Shown here: positions 24,256 to 33,117 of the stretch, in pieces
Position numbering within the stretch: position 1 is the first letter of the stretch
Layout of the letters: every line of letters starts with the position of its first letter
NCBI GenBank assembly: GCA_036741795.1
Contig: DAINRO010000003.1
Location: forward strand, 1 to 62,314
Length of the DNA stretch: 62,314 bases
Origin: DATKKM01 sp036741795
GTDB taxonomy: Bacteria > Chloroflexota > Dehalococcoidia > SM23-28-2 > RBG-16-64-32
Direction: 5' to 3'
Translations under genes and position numbers: made by a program
Notes under the pieces: generated by a model
The model's database searches: none
Told to the model about the DNA's origin: nothing
What the model saw: the letters and a program-made list of their open reading frames with translations, nothing else

Positions 24256-24933
24256 CTATTGCACGAAGTTCCTGATCTGCTGGTAAGTGGTGAGATTGTC
24301 CTTGATCCCTGAATGGCTCAGGCATGTTGACTGCGTGTTCGTTGCGCCGGAAAGGATCGTACTCGTGTCCGGGTTGATCAGCTCATCGCAAGGAGACCAC
24401 CAGGTGCCGTAGTTAACGGCTCCGGGCGTTTCATCGCCGGAATTCAGCTGGTTCAGGAAGCTCGATCCGGGGAGCATCTGATTGCACGGGGAGAAGAAGA
24501 AGCAGCCATACGCCCAGGAGGTCCCATGGTTAGGGCCTGCAATCGAAACCCAATCATCGACGTGCGCGGTCCCTCCCAGGTTCTTCAAGTAGTAGCGGCT
24601 CGACAGGCCACCCATCGAGTGAGTGATGATGTCGACCTTCGCCGCACCCGTCGCTGCCTTGATCTCGTTCACCCGCTGGGAAACCGCCTGGGCTATGGTG
24701 GCGTTAGACTGCGTGCTACTGAACGTGTAGGCATAGAGACGGTTTGCCTCCCAGCCATCGGCCTGGAAACGAGAAATCACAGTGTTCCAGGTCGCCGCAT
24801 TGCTGGTGTAGCCGTGTACGAACAGGATCGGGTCCACGTGGCTCGCGCTTGCCTCTTCGCGCTCGCCGACCGGCGAAAAGAGCGCCAGTGCCGTCCCGAG
24901 CGCCGCCAACCCCGCGATAACAAATCTGCGCAT
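24256..24933 (-). CDS. Secreted triacylglycerol lipase / alpha-beta hydrolase
   Basis: 225 residues with a signal peptide (about 1-29, MRRFVIAGLAALGTALALF, cleavage near ASA-SH). The oxyanion-hole motif is PILFVHGYTSNAATW and the nucleophile elbow is THSMGGLSSRYYL. GPNHGTSW resembles the lid or loop of Bacillus LipA/Lipase_2 proteins, and a late His is in CLSHSG. Four cysteines could form disulfides outside the cell. Start ATG 24933 is preceded by AAGGGGGTG; the in-frame extension upstream is not needed. It acts extracellularly on lipids or esters. Confidence 0.88.
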   Translation of the reverse strand: MRRFVIAGLAALGTALALFSPVGEREEASASHVDPILFVHGYTSNAATWNTVISRFQADGWEANRLYAYTFSSTQSNATIAQAVSQRVNEIKAATGAAKVDIITHSMGGLSSRYYLKNLGGTAHVDDWVSIAGPNHGTSWAYGCFFFSPCNQMLPGSSFLNQLNSGDETPGAVNYGTWWSPCDELINPDTSTILSGATNTQSTCLSHSGIKDNLTTYQQIRNFVQ

Positions 24934-25058
24934 GATGCACCCCCTTTTGGGCTTGGGCGCCGAGGGACCCACCAGCGGACATCACCCCTGCGCCGACTGG
25001 ATTGCGCCGCAAGTATGTGAATCCCTCCCGAAGCTGTCAAGAGTCATCTCACCGGGGA

Positions 25059-25067
25059 TGTGGACAA
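25059..25067 (-). promoter_or_regulatory. DnaA-box-like TTGTCCACA
   Basis: TTGTCCACA on the minus strand (the form preferred in mycobacteria), between the lipase start and the zinc-ribbon terminator. It is isolated and of low significance alone. Confidence 0.25.
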
Positions 25068-25080
25068 CCGAGGGCAAGAA

Positions 25081-25114
25081 AAAACGGGCGGGGCCTCAAG
25101 GCTCCGCCCGTTTT
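25081..25114 (-). terminator. Rho-independent terminator of the zinc-ribbon gene
   Basis: A 15-bp stem (25081-25095/25100-25114, one G-U pair) closed by TCAA, with AAAACGGGCGG and CCGCCCGTTTT arms. On the minus strand it is followed by a run of T (TTTTTTCTT). It starts 14 bp after the stop of the zinc-ribbon gene. The A/T flanks would let it work in both directions. Confidence 0.92.
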
Positions 25115-25127
25115 GGTTCGCTAATGC

Positions 25128-25451
25128 CTACCAGCGCTGAGAGCTGGCCTGGGGTCGCTTGCTGAAGCAGTCGCTGCAGTACACCGGCCGGTCTCCGCTG
25201 GGCAGGAAGGGAACTTCGGTTTCCTTACCGCACTGCGCGCAGACCGCGGGGTGCATCTCGCGTTGACGGCTGCCGCCGTAGCTGCCACCGCCACCGCCGT
25301 AGCCGCCTCCACCGCCACTGCGGCGGGCGCTTCGGCAACTGGGGCAACGCTTCGGGTCTGTGTAGCCCTTCTGCGCGTGAAATGCCTGGTCCTCGGCGGT
25401 AAAAGTGAACTCGGAGTTGCACTCAACGCATGTGAGGGTTCTGTCGCTCAT
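25128..25451 (-). CDS. Two-zinc-ribbon protein with glycine-rich linker
   Basis: 107 residues. The N-terminal ribbon has CVECNSEF...CPSC (about 8-39), like the probable zinc-ribbon family zf-trcl. A Gly/Tyr-rich linker (SGGGGGYGGGGGSYGG, about 45-60) joins it to a C-terminal CAQC-x17-CSDC ribbon with RPVYCSDCF, the CxxC-x17-CxxC family. The Gly-Tyr linker and ribbons suggest nucleic acid or protein binding; function not known. AGAAAGGAG precedes ATG 25451. The 5' leader of about 100 nt from TGGTACACT holds GTGAC/GTCAC arms and may be regulatory. Confidence 0.85.
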   Translation of the reverse strand: MSDRTLTCVECNSEFTFTAEDQAFHAQKGYTDPKRCPSCRSARRSGGGGGYGGGGGSYGGSRQREMHPAVCAQCGKETEVPFLPSGDRPVYCSDCFSKRPQASSQRW

Positions 25452-25653
25452 TCGATGGTCTCCTTTCTTCGGTTTGGGCTAGGTCAACCATCGGAGCACT
25501 GTGACGGGGAAAAATCGCGGGGTCACGCAACGAGACGGACTGTTACCGCCACTCAGTGTACCACATCGCTCATTTGTTCCCGTCAAGAACGGGTAAGGGT
25601 TGACTAGCACGCTCCAACTGCCCTCGAGTCGTCTCTGCCTTAGACTTGTCACG

Positions 25654-26535
25654 ATGGACGTCCACCTCCTGGACGGAACGTATGAGTTGTTCCGCCACCA
25701 CTTCGCGCTGCCATCCCACGTAACCGCTCAGGGACGCGAAGTGGCAGCAACTCGCGGCGTGCTCGGTTCGGTTCTTGGACTGCTGGAATCCGGTGTCAAT
25801 CATATTGGCGTGGCGACTGACCACGTCGTGGAGTCCTTTCGCAACGACCTTTGGCCCGGCTACAAGACCTCCGCCGGGATGGACCCAAACCTCCTCGAGC
25901 AGTTTCCTTTGCTGGAAGAATCCCTCGCTGCGATGGGCGTCGTCGTTTGGCCAATGGTCGAACTCGAAGCAGACGACGCGCTCGCCTCTGCAGCCACCCA
26001 GGCTGCCGTCTCCGCGGACGTGGATCGAATCTTCATTTGCACCCCGGATAAGGACCTTGCCCAGTGTGTCGTCGGAGAACGGGTCGTCCAGTTGGACCGG
26101 CGGAAGCGGCTTGTGATCGATGAAACAGGTGTCATCGAAAAATTCGGCGTCTTCCCATCGTCAATTCCGGACTATCTAGCCCTTGTTGGTGACAGCGCCG
26201 ACGGCTTCCCCGGCCTTCCGGGGTGGGGCGCCCGCTCAGCCGCCGCGGTACTTGCTCGCTGGGGCCACCTTGAGGAAATCCCAGACGACACGACAGGGTG
26301 GAATGTCCAAATCCGCGGCATGGACCGCCTGGGCATTACCCTCCGGGAGGGTCGCGATCTTGCCTATCTCTTCCGCGACCTCGCGACGCTAAGAGCCGAT
26401 GCGAAGTTGTTCGAAACGATTGATGAACTGCGGTGGCGGGGTCCAACGAGCGAACTTGCAGCGATGGCCAGTTCCCTCGAATCCGCCGAGCTGGCCGAGA
26501 GAGCCTTACGTGCCGCCGAAAAGGTCAGGGCCTAG
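25654..26535 (+). CDS. 5'-3' exonuclease / flap-endonuclease-like protein
   Basis: 293 residues, PIN plus H3TH fold. HLLDGTYELFRHHF gives the first acidic site; VELEADDALASAA and CTPDKDLAQCV give more metal ligands; LVGDSADGFPGLPGWGARSAAAVL is the helix-hairpin-helix with GDxxDGxPG. It resembles the 5' nuclease domain of Pol I and Xni-like proteins, and would act on 5' flaps or RNA primers. ATG 25654 is preferred; the TTG 54 bp upstream gives an unlikely extension. TAGACT (25641-25646) is 7 nt before the ATG and no Shine-Dalgarno is present, so it may be leaderless. Confidence 0.88.
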   Translation: MDVHLLDGTYELFRHHFALPSHVTAQGREVAATRGVLGSVLGLLESGVNHIGVATDHVVESFRNDLWPGYKTSAGMDPNLLEQFPLLEESLAAMGVVVWPMVELEADDALASAATQAAVSADVDRIFICTPDKDLAQCVVGERVVQLDRRKRLVIDETGVIEKFGVFPSSIPDYLALVGDSADGFPGLPGWGARSAAAVLARWGHLEEIPDDTTGWNVQIRGMDRLGITLREGRDLAYLFRDLATLRADAKLFETIDELRWRGPTSELAAMASSLESAELAERALRAAEKVRA

Positions 26536-26543
26536 CGAAGCCC

Positions 26544-28232
26544 CTATTCCCACTCAATCGTCCCGGGTGGCTTCGAGGTGATGTCGTATACCACCCGGTT
26601 CACCGCGGGTACCTCGTTCACGATCCTGTTGGCGATTCTCGCCAACAGGTCATAGGGCAACCGCGCCCAGTCCGCTGTCATCGCGTCTTCTGCCGTCACT
26701 GCGCGAAGCGCAACAACGTGTCCGTAAGTGCGGTAGTCGCCCATTACGCCGACGCTCTTCGTGTCCGTAAGTACTGCAAACGCCTGCCAGAGATCCCGGT
26801 ACAGGCCGGCGTTCTTGATCTCGTTCATCACGATCCAGTCGCACTCGCGCAGGGCATCCAGTTTCGCATTGGTGACTTCACCGATCACGCGTATAGCGAG
26901 ACCCGGCCCCGGGAACGGCTGCCTATAAACCATCTCTTCAGGCAAACCAAGGGCAAGACCAACCCTGCGCACTTCATCCTTGAAGAGGTAGCGAAGCGGC
27001 TCAACCAATTGGAACGTCATCTCGCTTGGCAAGCCACCCACGTTGTGGTGAGTCTTGATTGTCGCTGCAACTTTGGACTTCGCACCGGCAGTCGCGTGCG
27101 CGCCAGACTCAATCACGTCCGGGTAAGTCGTTCCCTGGGCGATAAAGTCCGCTCTCGCCGAAGTCACGCCGGGAAACAGCCTGTCCGTTTCCTCCTCGAA
27201 GATCCGGATGAACGTCTCGCCCACGATCTTCCGCTTCTGTTCGGGGTCGGTCACGCCGTCCAGATTATTGAGGAACCGGTCGGCAGCATCGGTGTGGACC
27301 AGGTCGATGTTCAGGTGCCGCTTGAATGTATCGACCACTCGCTCGGGCTCTTCCTTGCGAAGGAGGCCGTTGTCGACGAACACGCACGTGAGCTGGTCTC
27401 CGATTGCCCGGTGCACAAGTGCGGCCGTGACGGCCGAGTCGACTCCGCCCGACAGTGCGCAGATCACCCTTCCGTCTCCGACCTGCGCGCGGATGCTATT
27501 GATCGAGTCGGCGATGAAGTTGCCCTCGTTCCAGTCACCACGGCAGCCGCAAATCTTGTAAAGCCAGTTCTCCAGCACTGCCTTCCCATTTGGCGTGTGC
27601 ACGACCTCAGGATGAAACTGGATCCCGATGTATCCCTTGTCGTTGGTCATCGCAGCGAAGGGCGATGAGTCCGACGAGGCGAACGATCGAAACCCCGGCG
27701 GCATATCGGTGATCCGGTCCCCGTGAGACATCCAGACAGGCAGCGAAGCGGGAAGGCTGGCAAACAGCGGCGAGTCGGACGCGTGATGGATGACGGCGTG
27801 GCCGAATTCCCGCGCAGGCGCCGGTTCCACGCGGCCACCGAGCTGGTGTGCCAGCAACTGCATCCCGTAGCAGATCCCGAGGATCGGAAGCCCCGAATCG
27901 TAGATGTGCGCGGGCACCTGGGGCGCATCCTCTTCATATACGGAGGCGGGCCCCCCCGACAGGATGAAGCCAGCGGGGTTGAGCGCTCTGACATGCTCCC
28001 ACGGGGTGTCGAAAGGTACCAGCTCCGAGAAGACGCCGCACTCGCGGACGCGGCGAGCAATCAGCATCGAGTACTGCGAGCCAAAGTCGAGTACGACGAT
28101 CGTTTGTGTGTGTTGTTCTGCGGGGGGCGGTGCAGCCGTGGCTGAGGGTGACTCCGCGGCCTGGAGATAGCCCGAAACTTCGAGGTCTTCCGAGGTTGGG
28201 TGAGAGCGGGCGGGATCGTCTGGTGGGTTCAT
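26544..28232 (-). CDS. guaA: GMP synthase (glutamine-hydrolysing)
   Basis: 562 residues; XMP + Gln + ATP to GMP. It has a class I glutamine amidotransferase domain (VVLDFGSQYSMLIAR, GICYGMQLLAHQLGG with the Cys nucleophile, GIQFHPEVVHT), an ATP-pyrophosphatase P-loop (ALSGGVDSAVTAALV) and the dimerization tail ending TIEWE. About 43 residues of Pro/Ser/Ala-rich sequence precede the usual start. The upstream ATG 28232 is supported by TATCAT (28239-28244, minus strand) 6 nt away, a leaderless arrangement, so I keep the extension. It is convergent with the exonuclease gene (8 bp apart). Confidence 0.96.
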   Translation of the reverse strand: MNPPDDPARSHPTSEDLEVSGYLQAAESPSATAAPPPAEQHTQTIVVLDFGSQYSMLIARRVRECGVFSELVPFDTPWEHVRALNPAGFILSGGPASVYEEDAPQVPAHIYDSGLPILGICYGMQLLAHQLGGRVEPAPAREFGHAVIHHASDSPLFASLPASLPVWMSHGDRITDMPPGFRSFASSDSSPFAAMTNDKGYIGIQFHPEVVHTPNGKAVLENWLYKICGCRGDWNEGNFIADSINSIRAQVGDGRVICALSGGVDSAVTAALVHRAIGDQLTCVFVDNGLLRKEEPERVVDTFKRHLNIDLVHTDAADRFLNNLDGVTDPEQKRKIVGETFIRIFEEETDRLFPGVTSARADFIAQGTTYPDVIESGAHATAGAKSKVAATIKTHHNVGGLPSEMTFQLVEPLRYLFKDEVRRVGLALGLPEEMVYRQPFPGPGLAIRVIGEVTNAKLDALRECDWIVMNEIKNAGLYRDLWQAFAVLTDTKSVGVMGDYRTYGHVVALRAVTAEDAMTADWARLPYDLLARIANRIVNEVPAVNRVVYDITSKPPGTIEWE

Positions 28233-28330
28233 GTACGAATGATAGCAGGCGCACCAGACGGGGTGCGAGGCGGCCGCGATACGGTCTTGTGGATTGGCGG
28301 ACTCCTTCCAGTTCCGCTACGCTCTGAGGG

Positions 28331-28981
28331 ATGGCTGAGATCGTCTCCGAACGCGCACCGGGGTTGATCGACCACGCAGTCGCCCTCTTGCGCGACGGAG
28401 AACTGATCACTTATCCCACAGACACTTTGTACGGGCTTGGCGCCGCTTCCCGAAACGACGGGGCAGTACGCAAGCTATTCGCTGTCAAAGGCAGGCCACC
28501 GTCGCAAGCGCTCCCACTCCTGGTCTCGGACCCGGTGATGGCGGAGTGGGTGGCACAGGTGCCCCCCCTCGGGCATCGTCTAATGTCTTCCTTTTGGCCC
28601 GGCGCCCTCACGATCGTCATGACTCGCAGCGAAGACTTCCATTCCGTGGCCCTCTCCGGAGGGCAGACCGCCGCGCTCAGGGCGCCCGCCCACGGTTTCG
28701 TGCGCGAACTCATCCACGCCCTCGGCGAACCTATCACTGGCACGAGCGCCAATCGCTCGGGAAGTCGGCCACCGGCGTCCGCCCAAGAGATCGCCTTTCA
28801 GTTGGGCCAGATGGTGGCGCTTGTCATCGACGGTGGCACGGTGGGTAGGGGAGTGGAATCGACGATTGTCGACATAACGGGAGAAGCCGGTCCAGTGGTC
28901 ATCCGCGCCGGAGCGATCAGCTCCTTTGAGATCGAACAAGCGATCGGAGTGAGTGTCAGATCGTCAGAGGACGCTGGTTGA
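28331..28981 (+). CDS. tsaC: Threonylcarbamoyl-AMP synthase (Sua5/YrdC/TsaC family)
   Basis: 216 residues. It makes threonylcarbamoyl-adenylate from Thr, bicarbonate and ATP for t6A37 of ANN-decoding tRNAs. Motifs: LITYPTDTLYGLGAAS, FAVKGRPPSQALPLLV (KxR), SFWPGALTIVM, GTSANRSG and STIVDITG. It lacks the C-terminal Sua5 domain. Its TGA overlaps the TTG start of pgk, coupling the two. Confidence 0.94.
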   Translation: MAEIVSERAPGLIDHAVALLRDGELITYPTDTLYGLGAASRNDGAVRKLFAVKGRPPSQALPLLVSDPVMAEWVAQVPPLGHRLMSSFWPGALTIVMTRSEDFHSVALSGGQTAALRAPAHGFVRELIHALGEPITGTSANRSGSRPPASAQEIAFQLGQMVALVIDGGTVGRGVESTIVDITGEAGPVVIRAGAISSFEIEQAIGVSVRSSEDAG

Positions 28982-30192
28982 GAAAGAAGACAGTCCGCGA
29001 CGTCGATGTAGAGGGCAAAAGGGTCCTTGTGCGCGCGGACTTTAACGTACCGCTGGACAAAGAGACGGGCAGCATCCTCGACGACACACGAATACGCGCA
29101 GTTATCCCGACCATCGAATATCTCAGGCAACACCAGGCGCTTACGGTCATCGCCTCACACCTGGGACGGCCAAATGGCACGGATCCATCACTCAGCCTGG
29201 CACCTGTAGCCGCGCGGCTCGGCGAGCTCATCGAAGCACCGGTACGATTCGTGGCCGAGTGTGTCGGTCCGGAGGTGAGAGAGGCACTATCTGGTTTGGA
29301 GCCGGGCGGAGTCCTGGTTCTAGAGAACCTGCGCTTCCATCCAGAAGAAGAAGCGAACGACCCAGGGTTCGCGCGGGCTCTCGCCGATATCGCCGAGGTA
29401 TACGTGAACGACGCGTTTGGCACGGCCCACCGAGCCCACGCCTCCACTGAAGGAGTAGCACACCTGCTTCCCGCTGTAGCCGGGTTCCTCATGGAGAAAG
29501 AGATCGATTACCTCGGCCATGCCGTGGCCGATCCTGAGCATCCATACGCCGCCATCATAGGAGGCGCCAAGGTGAGCACAAAGATCACCGTCATCGAGAA
29601 CCTCCTGGGCAAGATCGACAAGCTTCTCATTGGCGGTGGGATGGCGAACACCTTTCTCAAGGCTGAAGGGTTCAACATCGGCGAATCTCTCGTGGAGGAC
29701 GACTTCCTGGACGAAGCCAGCCGTATAGAAGTTCTGGCTGCCGAGAAGGACGTAAAGCTCCTTCTCCCCGCTGACGTTATTGTCGCTGAGCGATTCGACG
29801 CTTCATCGCCGGCGCGCCGGGTCTCCGTGAAGGACATCCCGCCAGGGTGGCGGATCATGGACATCGGCGAGACGACTGTCGACGTCTATGCCCATGCTCT
29901 GCAACCCTGCAAGACCGTTGTCTGGAACGGCCCAATGGGAGTGGCAGAGATGGCGCCTTTCGCCCACGGATCGCACCGGATCGCTGGCGTCCTCGCGAAC
30001 CTCGATGCGACTACCATCATTGGTGGCGGCGAAACTGCGGCAGTCGTCGAAGGACTCGGTATCGCCGGCAAGTTCTCCCACGTCAGCACCGGCGGCGGTG
30101 CTTCCCTTGAGTTTCTTGAGGGCAAGGAACTGCCGGGCGTGGCTGCACTCATGGATGCCGACCAGATTCTACAATCGCCGAACTCTGGCTGA
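28978..30192 (+). CDS. pgk: Phosphoglycerate kinase
   Basis: 404-residue glycolytic enzyme (1,3-bisphosphoglycerate + ADP to 3-phosphoglycerate + ATP). RVLVRADFNVPLD, SHLGRPNG, LENLRFHPEEEAND, GGAKVSTKI and the C-terminal GGGETAAVVE and HVSTGGGASLEFLEGKELPG are all present. The start is TTG 28978, overlapping the tsaC stop, with AGAGGA before it. The last 24 bp overlap the convergent MFS gene. No other glycolytic gene is adjacent. Confidence 0.97.
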   Translation: MRKKTVRDVDVEGKRVLVRADFNVPLDKETGSILDDTRIRAVIPTIEYLRQHQALTVIASHLGRPNGTDPSLSLAPVAARLGELIEAPVRFVAECVGPEVREALSGLEPGGVLVLENLRFHPEEEANDPGFARALADIAEVYVNDAFGTAHRAHASTEGVAHLLPAVAGFLMEKEIDYLGHAVADPEHPYAAIIGGAKVSTKITVIENLLGKIDKLLIGGGMANTFLKAEGFNIGESLVEDDFLDEASRIEVLAAEKDVKLLLPADVIVAERFDASSPARRVSVKDIPPGWRIMDIGETTVDVYAHALQPCKTVVWNGPMGVAEMAPFAHGSHRIAGVLANLDATTIIGGGETAAVVEGLGIAGKFSHVSTGGGASLEFLEGKELPGVAALMDADQILQSPNSG

Positions 30193-31425
30193 TCCTAGTC
30201 CGAGTGCCGTCGCCAGCACCAGTGCCGTCAACGCAAACGCGAACACCGCCGTCTCCACGCCGTATCGGGACGCCGTCAGCCCCATCGCCAAACTGCCGAA
30301 CGGAGTGAATCCGGCCGCCATCGTGTAGAGGGAGAGGACCCGTCCGCGGAATGCGTCCTCCACCTTCATTTGGATCAACGTCTGGTTGAGCGTCACCATC
30401 ATCGACCAACCGACTCCGGCTACAACAAGGATCAAGAACGAGATGATGAAAATATCCGATAAAGAAAAGAAAACGACCATCGCCATGTACAAGCAGGCCG
30501 CCAGCGACATCACCAACCCCTTCCGAGGGTAGCCAGACATTGAGGCCACGGCCAAACCACCCGGTATCGAACCGAAACCCGCAGCGGTAAGCAAGACGCC
30601 ATAACCGGCCGACCCTGCTCCCAGGACGTCACGAGCGAATAGCGGCATGAGTCCGATGTATGGATAGATCAGCAAGTTCGGGATGGCATTCAGCAGGACC
30701 AACCGCGCAATCACCGGTTCTCCGCGCACATAAGAGAAGCCCTCCTTCAGGCTCTGCCAGAGCGGAGTCCGGATCGGATCGGCGTGAGTGACGGGGTGCA
30801 ACTGCAAAGTGGCTATCGTCGCGAGCACGAAGAATACGGCCTGCGCATAGTACGAGGCGGCGATGCCAACCGACGCAATGATCGCCCCGCCAACCGCGGG
30901 CGCCACGATGCGAGCAACGTTGGCGACAACCGCGTTCAGGGCAATGGCATTCGCGATGTTCTCGCCCCCGGCCACGTCATAGACGAGCACCTGGCGGGTC
31001 GGAACGTTAATCGCACCTGTTATCCCGCTGATTGCCACCAGCGGGTAGAGTTGCCACATCGCGATGTTGCCGGTCCCGATGAGTACGGCGATGAGCACAG
31101 CGTCAACCGCGGGGACGACCTGAGTGAGGGCCGCAAGCCGCCGCCGGTCCAGGCGGTCCGCCAAAACGCCGGCCACCGGCGACATAAGAAGCTGGGAGAT
31201 TCCCCGGATGAACCCGAGCAAGCCAAGCTGGAATGCTGAGCCCGTTAGTTCCAGAACCAGCCAGCCGCGCGCCACCTCCTCCATCCAGCTGGCCACCTGC
31301 GAGAGGGCTGTGCCGCCGACAAGATAGCGAAATTGAGGCAGGCGCAGGGACGCGAACGTGTTGCGGCTCCGCAAAGCTCTTTCGGGCGTCTCTGGATCGG
31401 GTTCGGCTCCTTCGGATGTGGCCAT
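30169..31425 (-). CDS. MFS transporter (EntS/MFS_3-like)
   Basis: 418-residue major facilitator with about 12 hydrophobic segments. The loop 2-3 signature reads GVLADRLDRRRLAAL; FASLRLPQFRYLVGG and LSQVASWMEEVARGWLVLELTGS at the N-terminus are typical of the MFS_3/EntS-like exporter group. The substrate is unknown. Its 3' end overlaps the last 24 bp of pgk on the other strand. Confidence 0.9.
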   Translation of the reverse strand: MATSEGAEPDPETPERALRSRNTFASLRLPQFRYLVGGTALSQVASWMEEVARGWLVLELTGSAFQLGLLGFIRGISQLLMSPVAGVLADRLDRRRLAALTQVVPAVDAVLIAVLIGTGNIAMWQLYPLVAISGITGAINVPTRQVLVYDVAGGENIANAIALNAVVANVARIVAPAVGGAIIASVGIAASYYAQAVFFVLATIATLQLHPVTHADPIRTPLWQSLKEGFSYVRGEPVIARLVLLNAIPNLLIYPYIGLMPLFARDVLGAGSAGYGVLLTAAGFGSIPGGLAVASMSGYPRKGLVMSLAACLYMAMVVFFSLSDIFIISFLILVVAGVGWSMMVTLNQTLIQMKVEDAFRGRVLSLYTMAAGFTPFGSLAMGLTASRYGVETAVFAFALTALVLATALGLGSARVRRL

Positions 31426-31478
31426 CGGGTACTTAGAGCGTACCCAGGGAGGGGCTTACGGTCCGGCTGTCACCGAAG

Positions 31479-31736
31479 CTAGTGGCTCGTGGCCAAAGGA
31501 GGCTCGATGCCTCCCGGTTCGCTCTGTTTCCCCAGGCAGATGAAGCACACGAACTCCATAGCCAGGTACTGATCGTTCACCCAGACCTCGCCACAGTCCG
31601 CGCCGTTGCCACCCTCTTGCTGCCGCAGGTGGAAAGGACGGTGGCAGTTGTGGCAGAGGGCATGGCCGCGGTCAGCAATCGGTTCGCCACAGACCCAGCA
31701 GTCCTGCCCCGACCCATCAGGTGACAACGGGAACAT
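31479..31736 (-). CDS. Small cysteine-rich putative zinc protein
   Basis: 85 residues if started at ATG 31736 (in-frame ATG at 31778 also possible). Cys/His spacing DCWVCGE...GHALCHNCHRPFH...GADCGE...FVCFICLGK gives at least eight Cys plus His, like a treble-clef or RING/PHD-type cross-brace. It overlaps the 3' end of the CCA-transferase gene by 20 nt on the same strand, so it is probably translated from the same mRNA. I do not recognise a named family. Confidence 0.6.
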   Translation of the reverse strand: MFPLSPDGSGQDCWVCGEPIADRGHALCHNCHRPFHLRQQEGGNGADCGEVWVNDQYLAMEFVCFICLGKQSEPGGIEPPLATSH

Positions 31737-32979
31737 TCCGTTCGCTGACCTCTCGCTTAACGATTGCCAATTCATCATCTCGGCTCGCGGCCCTCCCGTC
31801 GATGCGTGCATCCCGCAATCGTGACAGGACCATACCCACCTCCGGTCCCTGCTTAACACCAATGGCGATCAGGTCATCCCCGGTCAGCGACGGTCGGACA
31901 TACCGGGTGTGGTCCAGGAACTCGTTGGCCCGTTCTCGCGCCGGCGGCTCATTGGCGGCGCACGCAAGGGCCGCAACGGAGGGGACGGGCAACGCCCGCA
32001 GCCGCGCGGCCACTTCGCTGGGCAGGGACCGGCCGTCGATCTCTCTTGCGGCCGCCCGCGCCACGGGCAGCGACCGCAGCACGTCACGAAGTCGGCCGGA
32101 CGGGGCGAGGCGGGCGCATAGCGAGTCGACTTGTTCCTCGGGCGTCGTCCACGACACTATTGCCCATCGGGACAGCATGGAATCGTAGGGGCTCCCGCGA
32201 AGGCGTCGTAGCGCCGCAGCCTGGTCCACCCCGAAGCGCAATGCAGGGTGGATGGCCGGAAGAATGCCCAGGCCGTCCATCCTGAGCAACATCGCTTCTC
32301 GCCTGTCTTCGCGCATCGTACGTTCAATCTCCTGCCGAATGCGCGTCCCGCTCACGCTGTCCAGAGTGTGCAAGTCTCGCCCGATCAGCGCTTCGGTCTC
32401 GGTATGGATGGCGAAGCCAAGTCGCTGCTCGTAGCGCACTGCGCGGATCATCCGGGTCGGGTCATCCCGGAGACTGCCGTCGTGGAGGACTCTGATCACG
32501 CCATCGCGCAGGCTTGTCCTGCCGCCCGCCGGGTCGAGCACCTGGCCGGCCGCCGCCCCGCCTAGTCGGACGGCCACCGCGTTGATGGTGAAGTCGCGGC
32601 GCAATAGGTCATCCTCTATCGCACCGCTGTCGGTGTCGGGAAGAGCGCCCCCCCGGGCGTAGGTCTCTCTTCGTGTTGTCGCAACGTCGACGCTGGCCTG
32701 CCCTAGCTTGAGGGTCGCGGTGCCGAAACGCGTCGCCTTCACAACCCGTGCGCCACAAAGCTCCGCGACGCCATGCGCGAGGGCGATGGCATCGCCCTCG
32801 ACCGCTATGTCCAGGTCCAGCGCCTCCACTTCGAGCAGGAGGTCCCTCGCGGTACCACCGACGGCATAAATCTCGATGGCCTGCTGCTCGGCCTGGGCCA
32901 CCACGGCTCGGAGGACAGTGGCCTCATCAAGGGACAGCTTTCTGTGGAGTTTCTCGATCAAGTTAAGGCTTCGGGCCAT
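31717..32979 (-). CDS. cca: tRNA nucleotidyltransferase / poly(A) polymerase family protein
   Basis: 420-residue class II nucleotidyltransferase. AVGGTARDLLL (GGxxRD) and LDLDIAVEGD (metal DxD) form the catalytic site, DDLLRRDFTINAVAV and RVLHDGSLRDDPTRMIRAVRYEQRLGF the neck. It most likely adds or repairs CCA ends of tRNAs, but poly(A) polymerase or A-only/CC-only activity cannot be excluded. AAGGT precedes ATG 32979, and TACAAT (32991-32996) places +1 only about 4 nt before it. Confidence 0.9.
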   Translation of the reverse strand: MARSLNLIEKLHRKLSLDEATVLRAVVAQAEQQAIEIYAVGGTARDLLLEVEALDLDIAVEGDAIALAHGVAELCGARVVKATRFGTATLKLGQASVDVATTRRETYARGGALPDTDSGAIEDDLLRRDFTINAVAVRLGGAAAGQVLDPAGGRTSLRDGVIRVLHDGSLRDDPTRMIRAVRYEQRLGFAIHTETEALIGRDLHTLDSVSGTRIRQEIERTMREDRREAMLLRMDGLGILPAIHPALRFGVDQAAALRRLRGSPYDSMLSRWAIVSWTTPEEQVDSLCARLAPSGRLRDVLRSLPVARAAAREIDGRSLPSEVAARLRALPVPSVAALACAANEPPARERANEFLDHTRYVRPSLTGDDLIAIGVKQGPEVGMVLSRLRDARIDGRAASRDDELAIVKREVSERNVPVVT

Positions 32980-33006
32980 ATCGTGACCTTATTGTAGAGT
33001 CTTTCC

Positions 33007-33089
33007 TTGACACCTCTTTTCGCCCACGCCTAAGATTTCATGGTAAACCTTCGCGTAAGTGCGAAATTGAGCCGCTTTCCGGGCGGCTC
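33007..33089 (+). promoter_or_regulatory. rnc promoter and leader hairpin
   Basis: TTGACA (33007-33012), 18-bp spacer and TAAGAT (33031-33036) predict +1 near 33043. The leader then forms GAGCCGC/GCGGCTC (33069-33075/33083-33089) with a 7-nt loop and a following TTCTCTT. This implies that the rnc start codon is downstream of 33043. Confidence 0.6.
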
Positions 33090-33117
33090 TTCTCTTCAAA
33101 GGTATCTGATTCGCGCT

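Noticed and set aside
26433..27668. A 411-codon open frame antisense to guaA
   Set aside because: guaA is certain on the other strand; this frame shows no domain.
33040..33117. Longer RNase III N-terminus from ATG 33040
   Set aside because: It starts before the predicted transcription start and contains the leader hairpin; residues are not RNase III-like.
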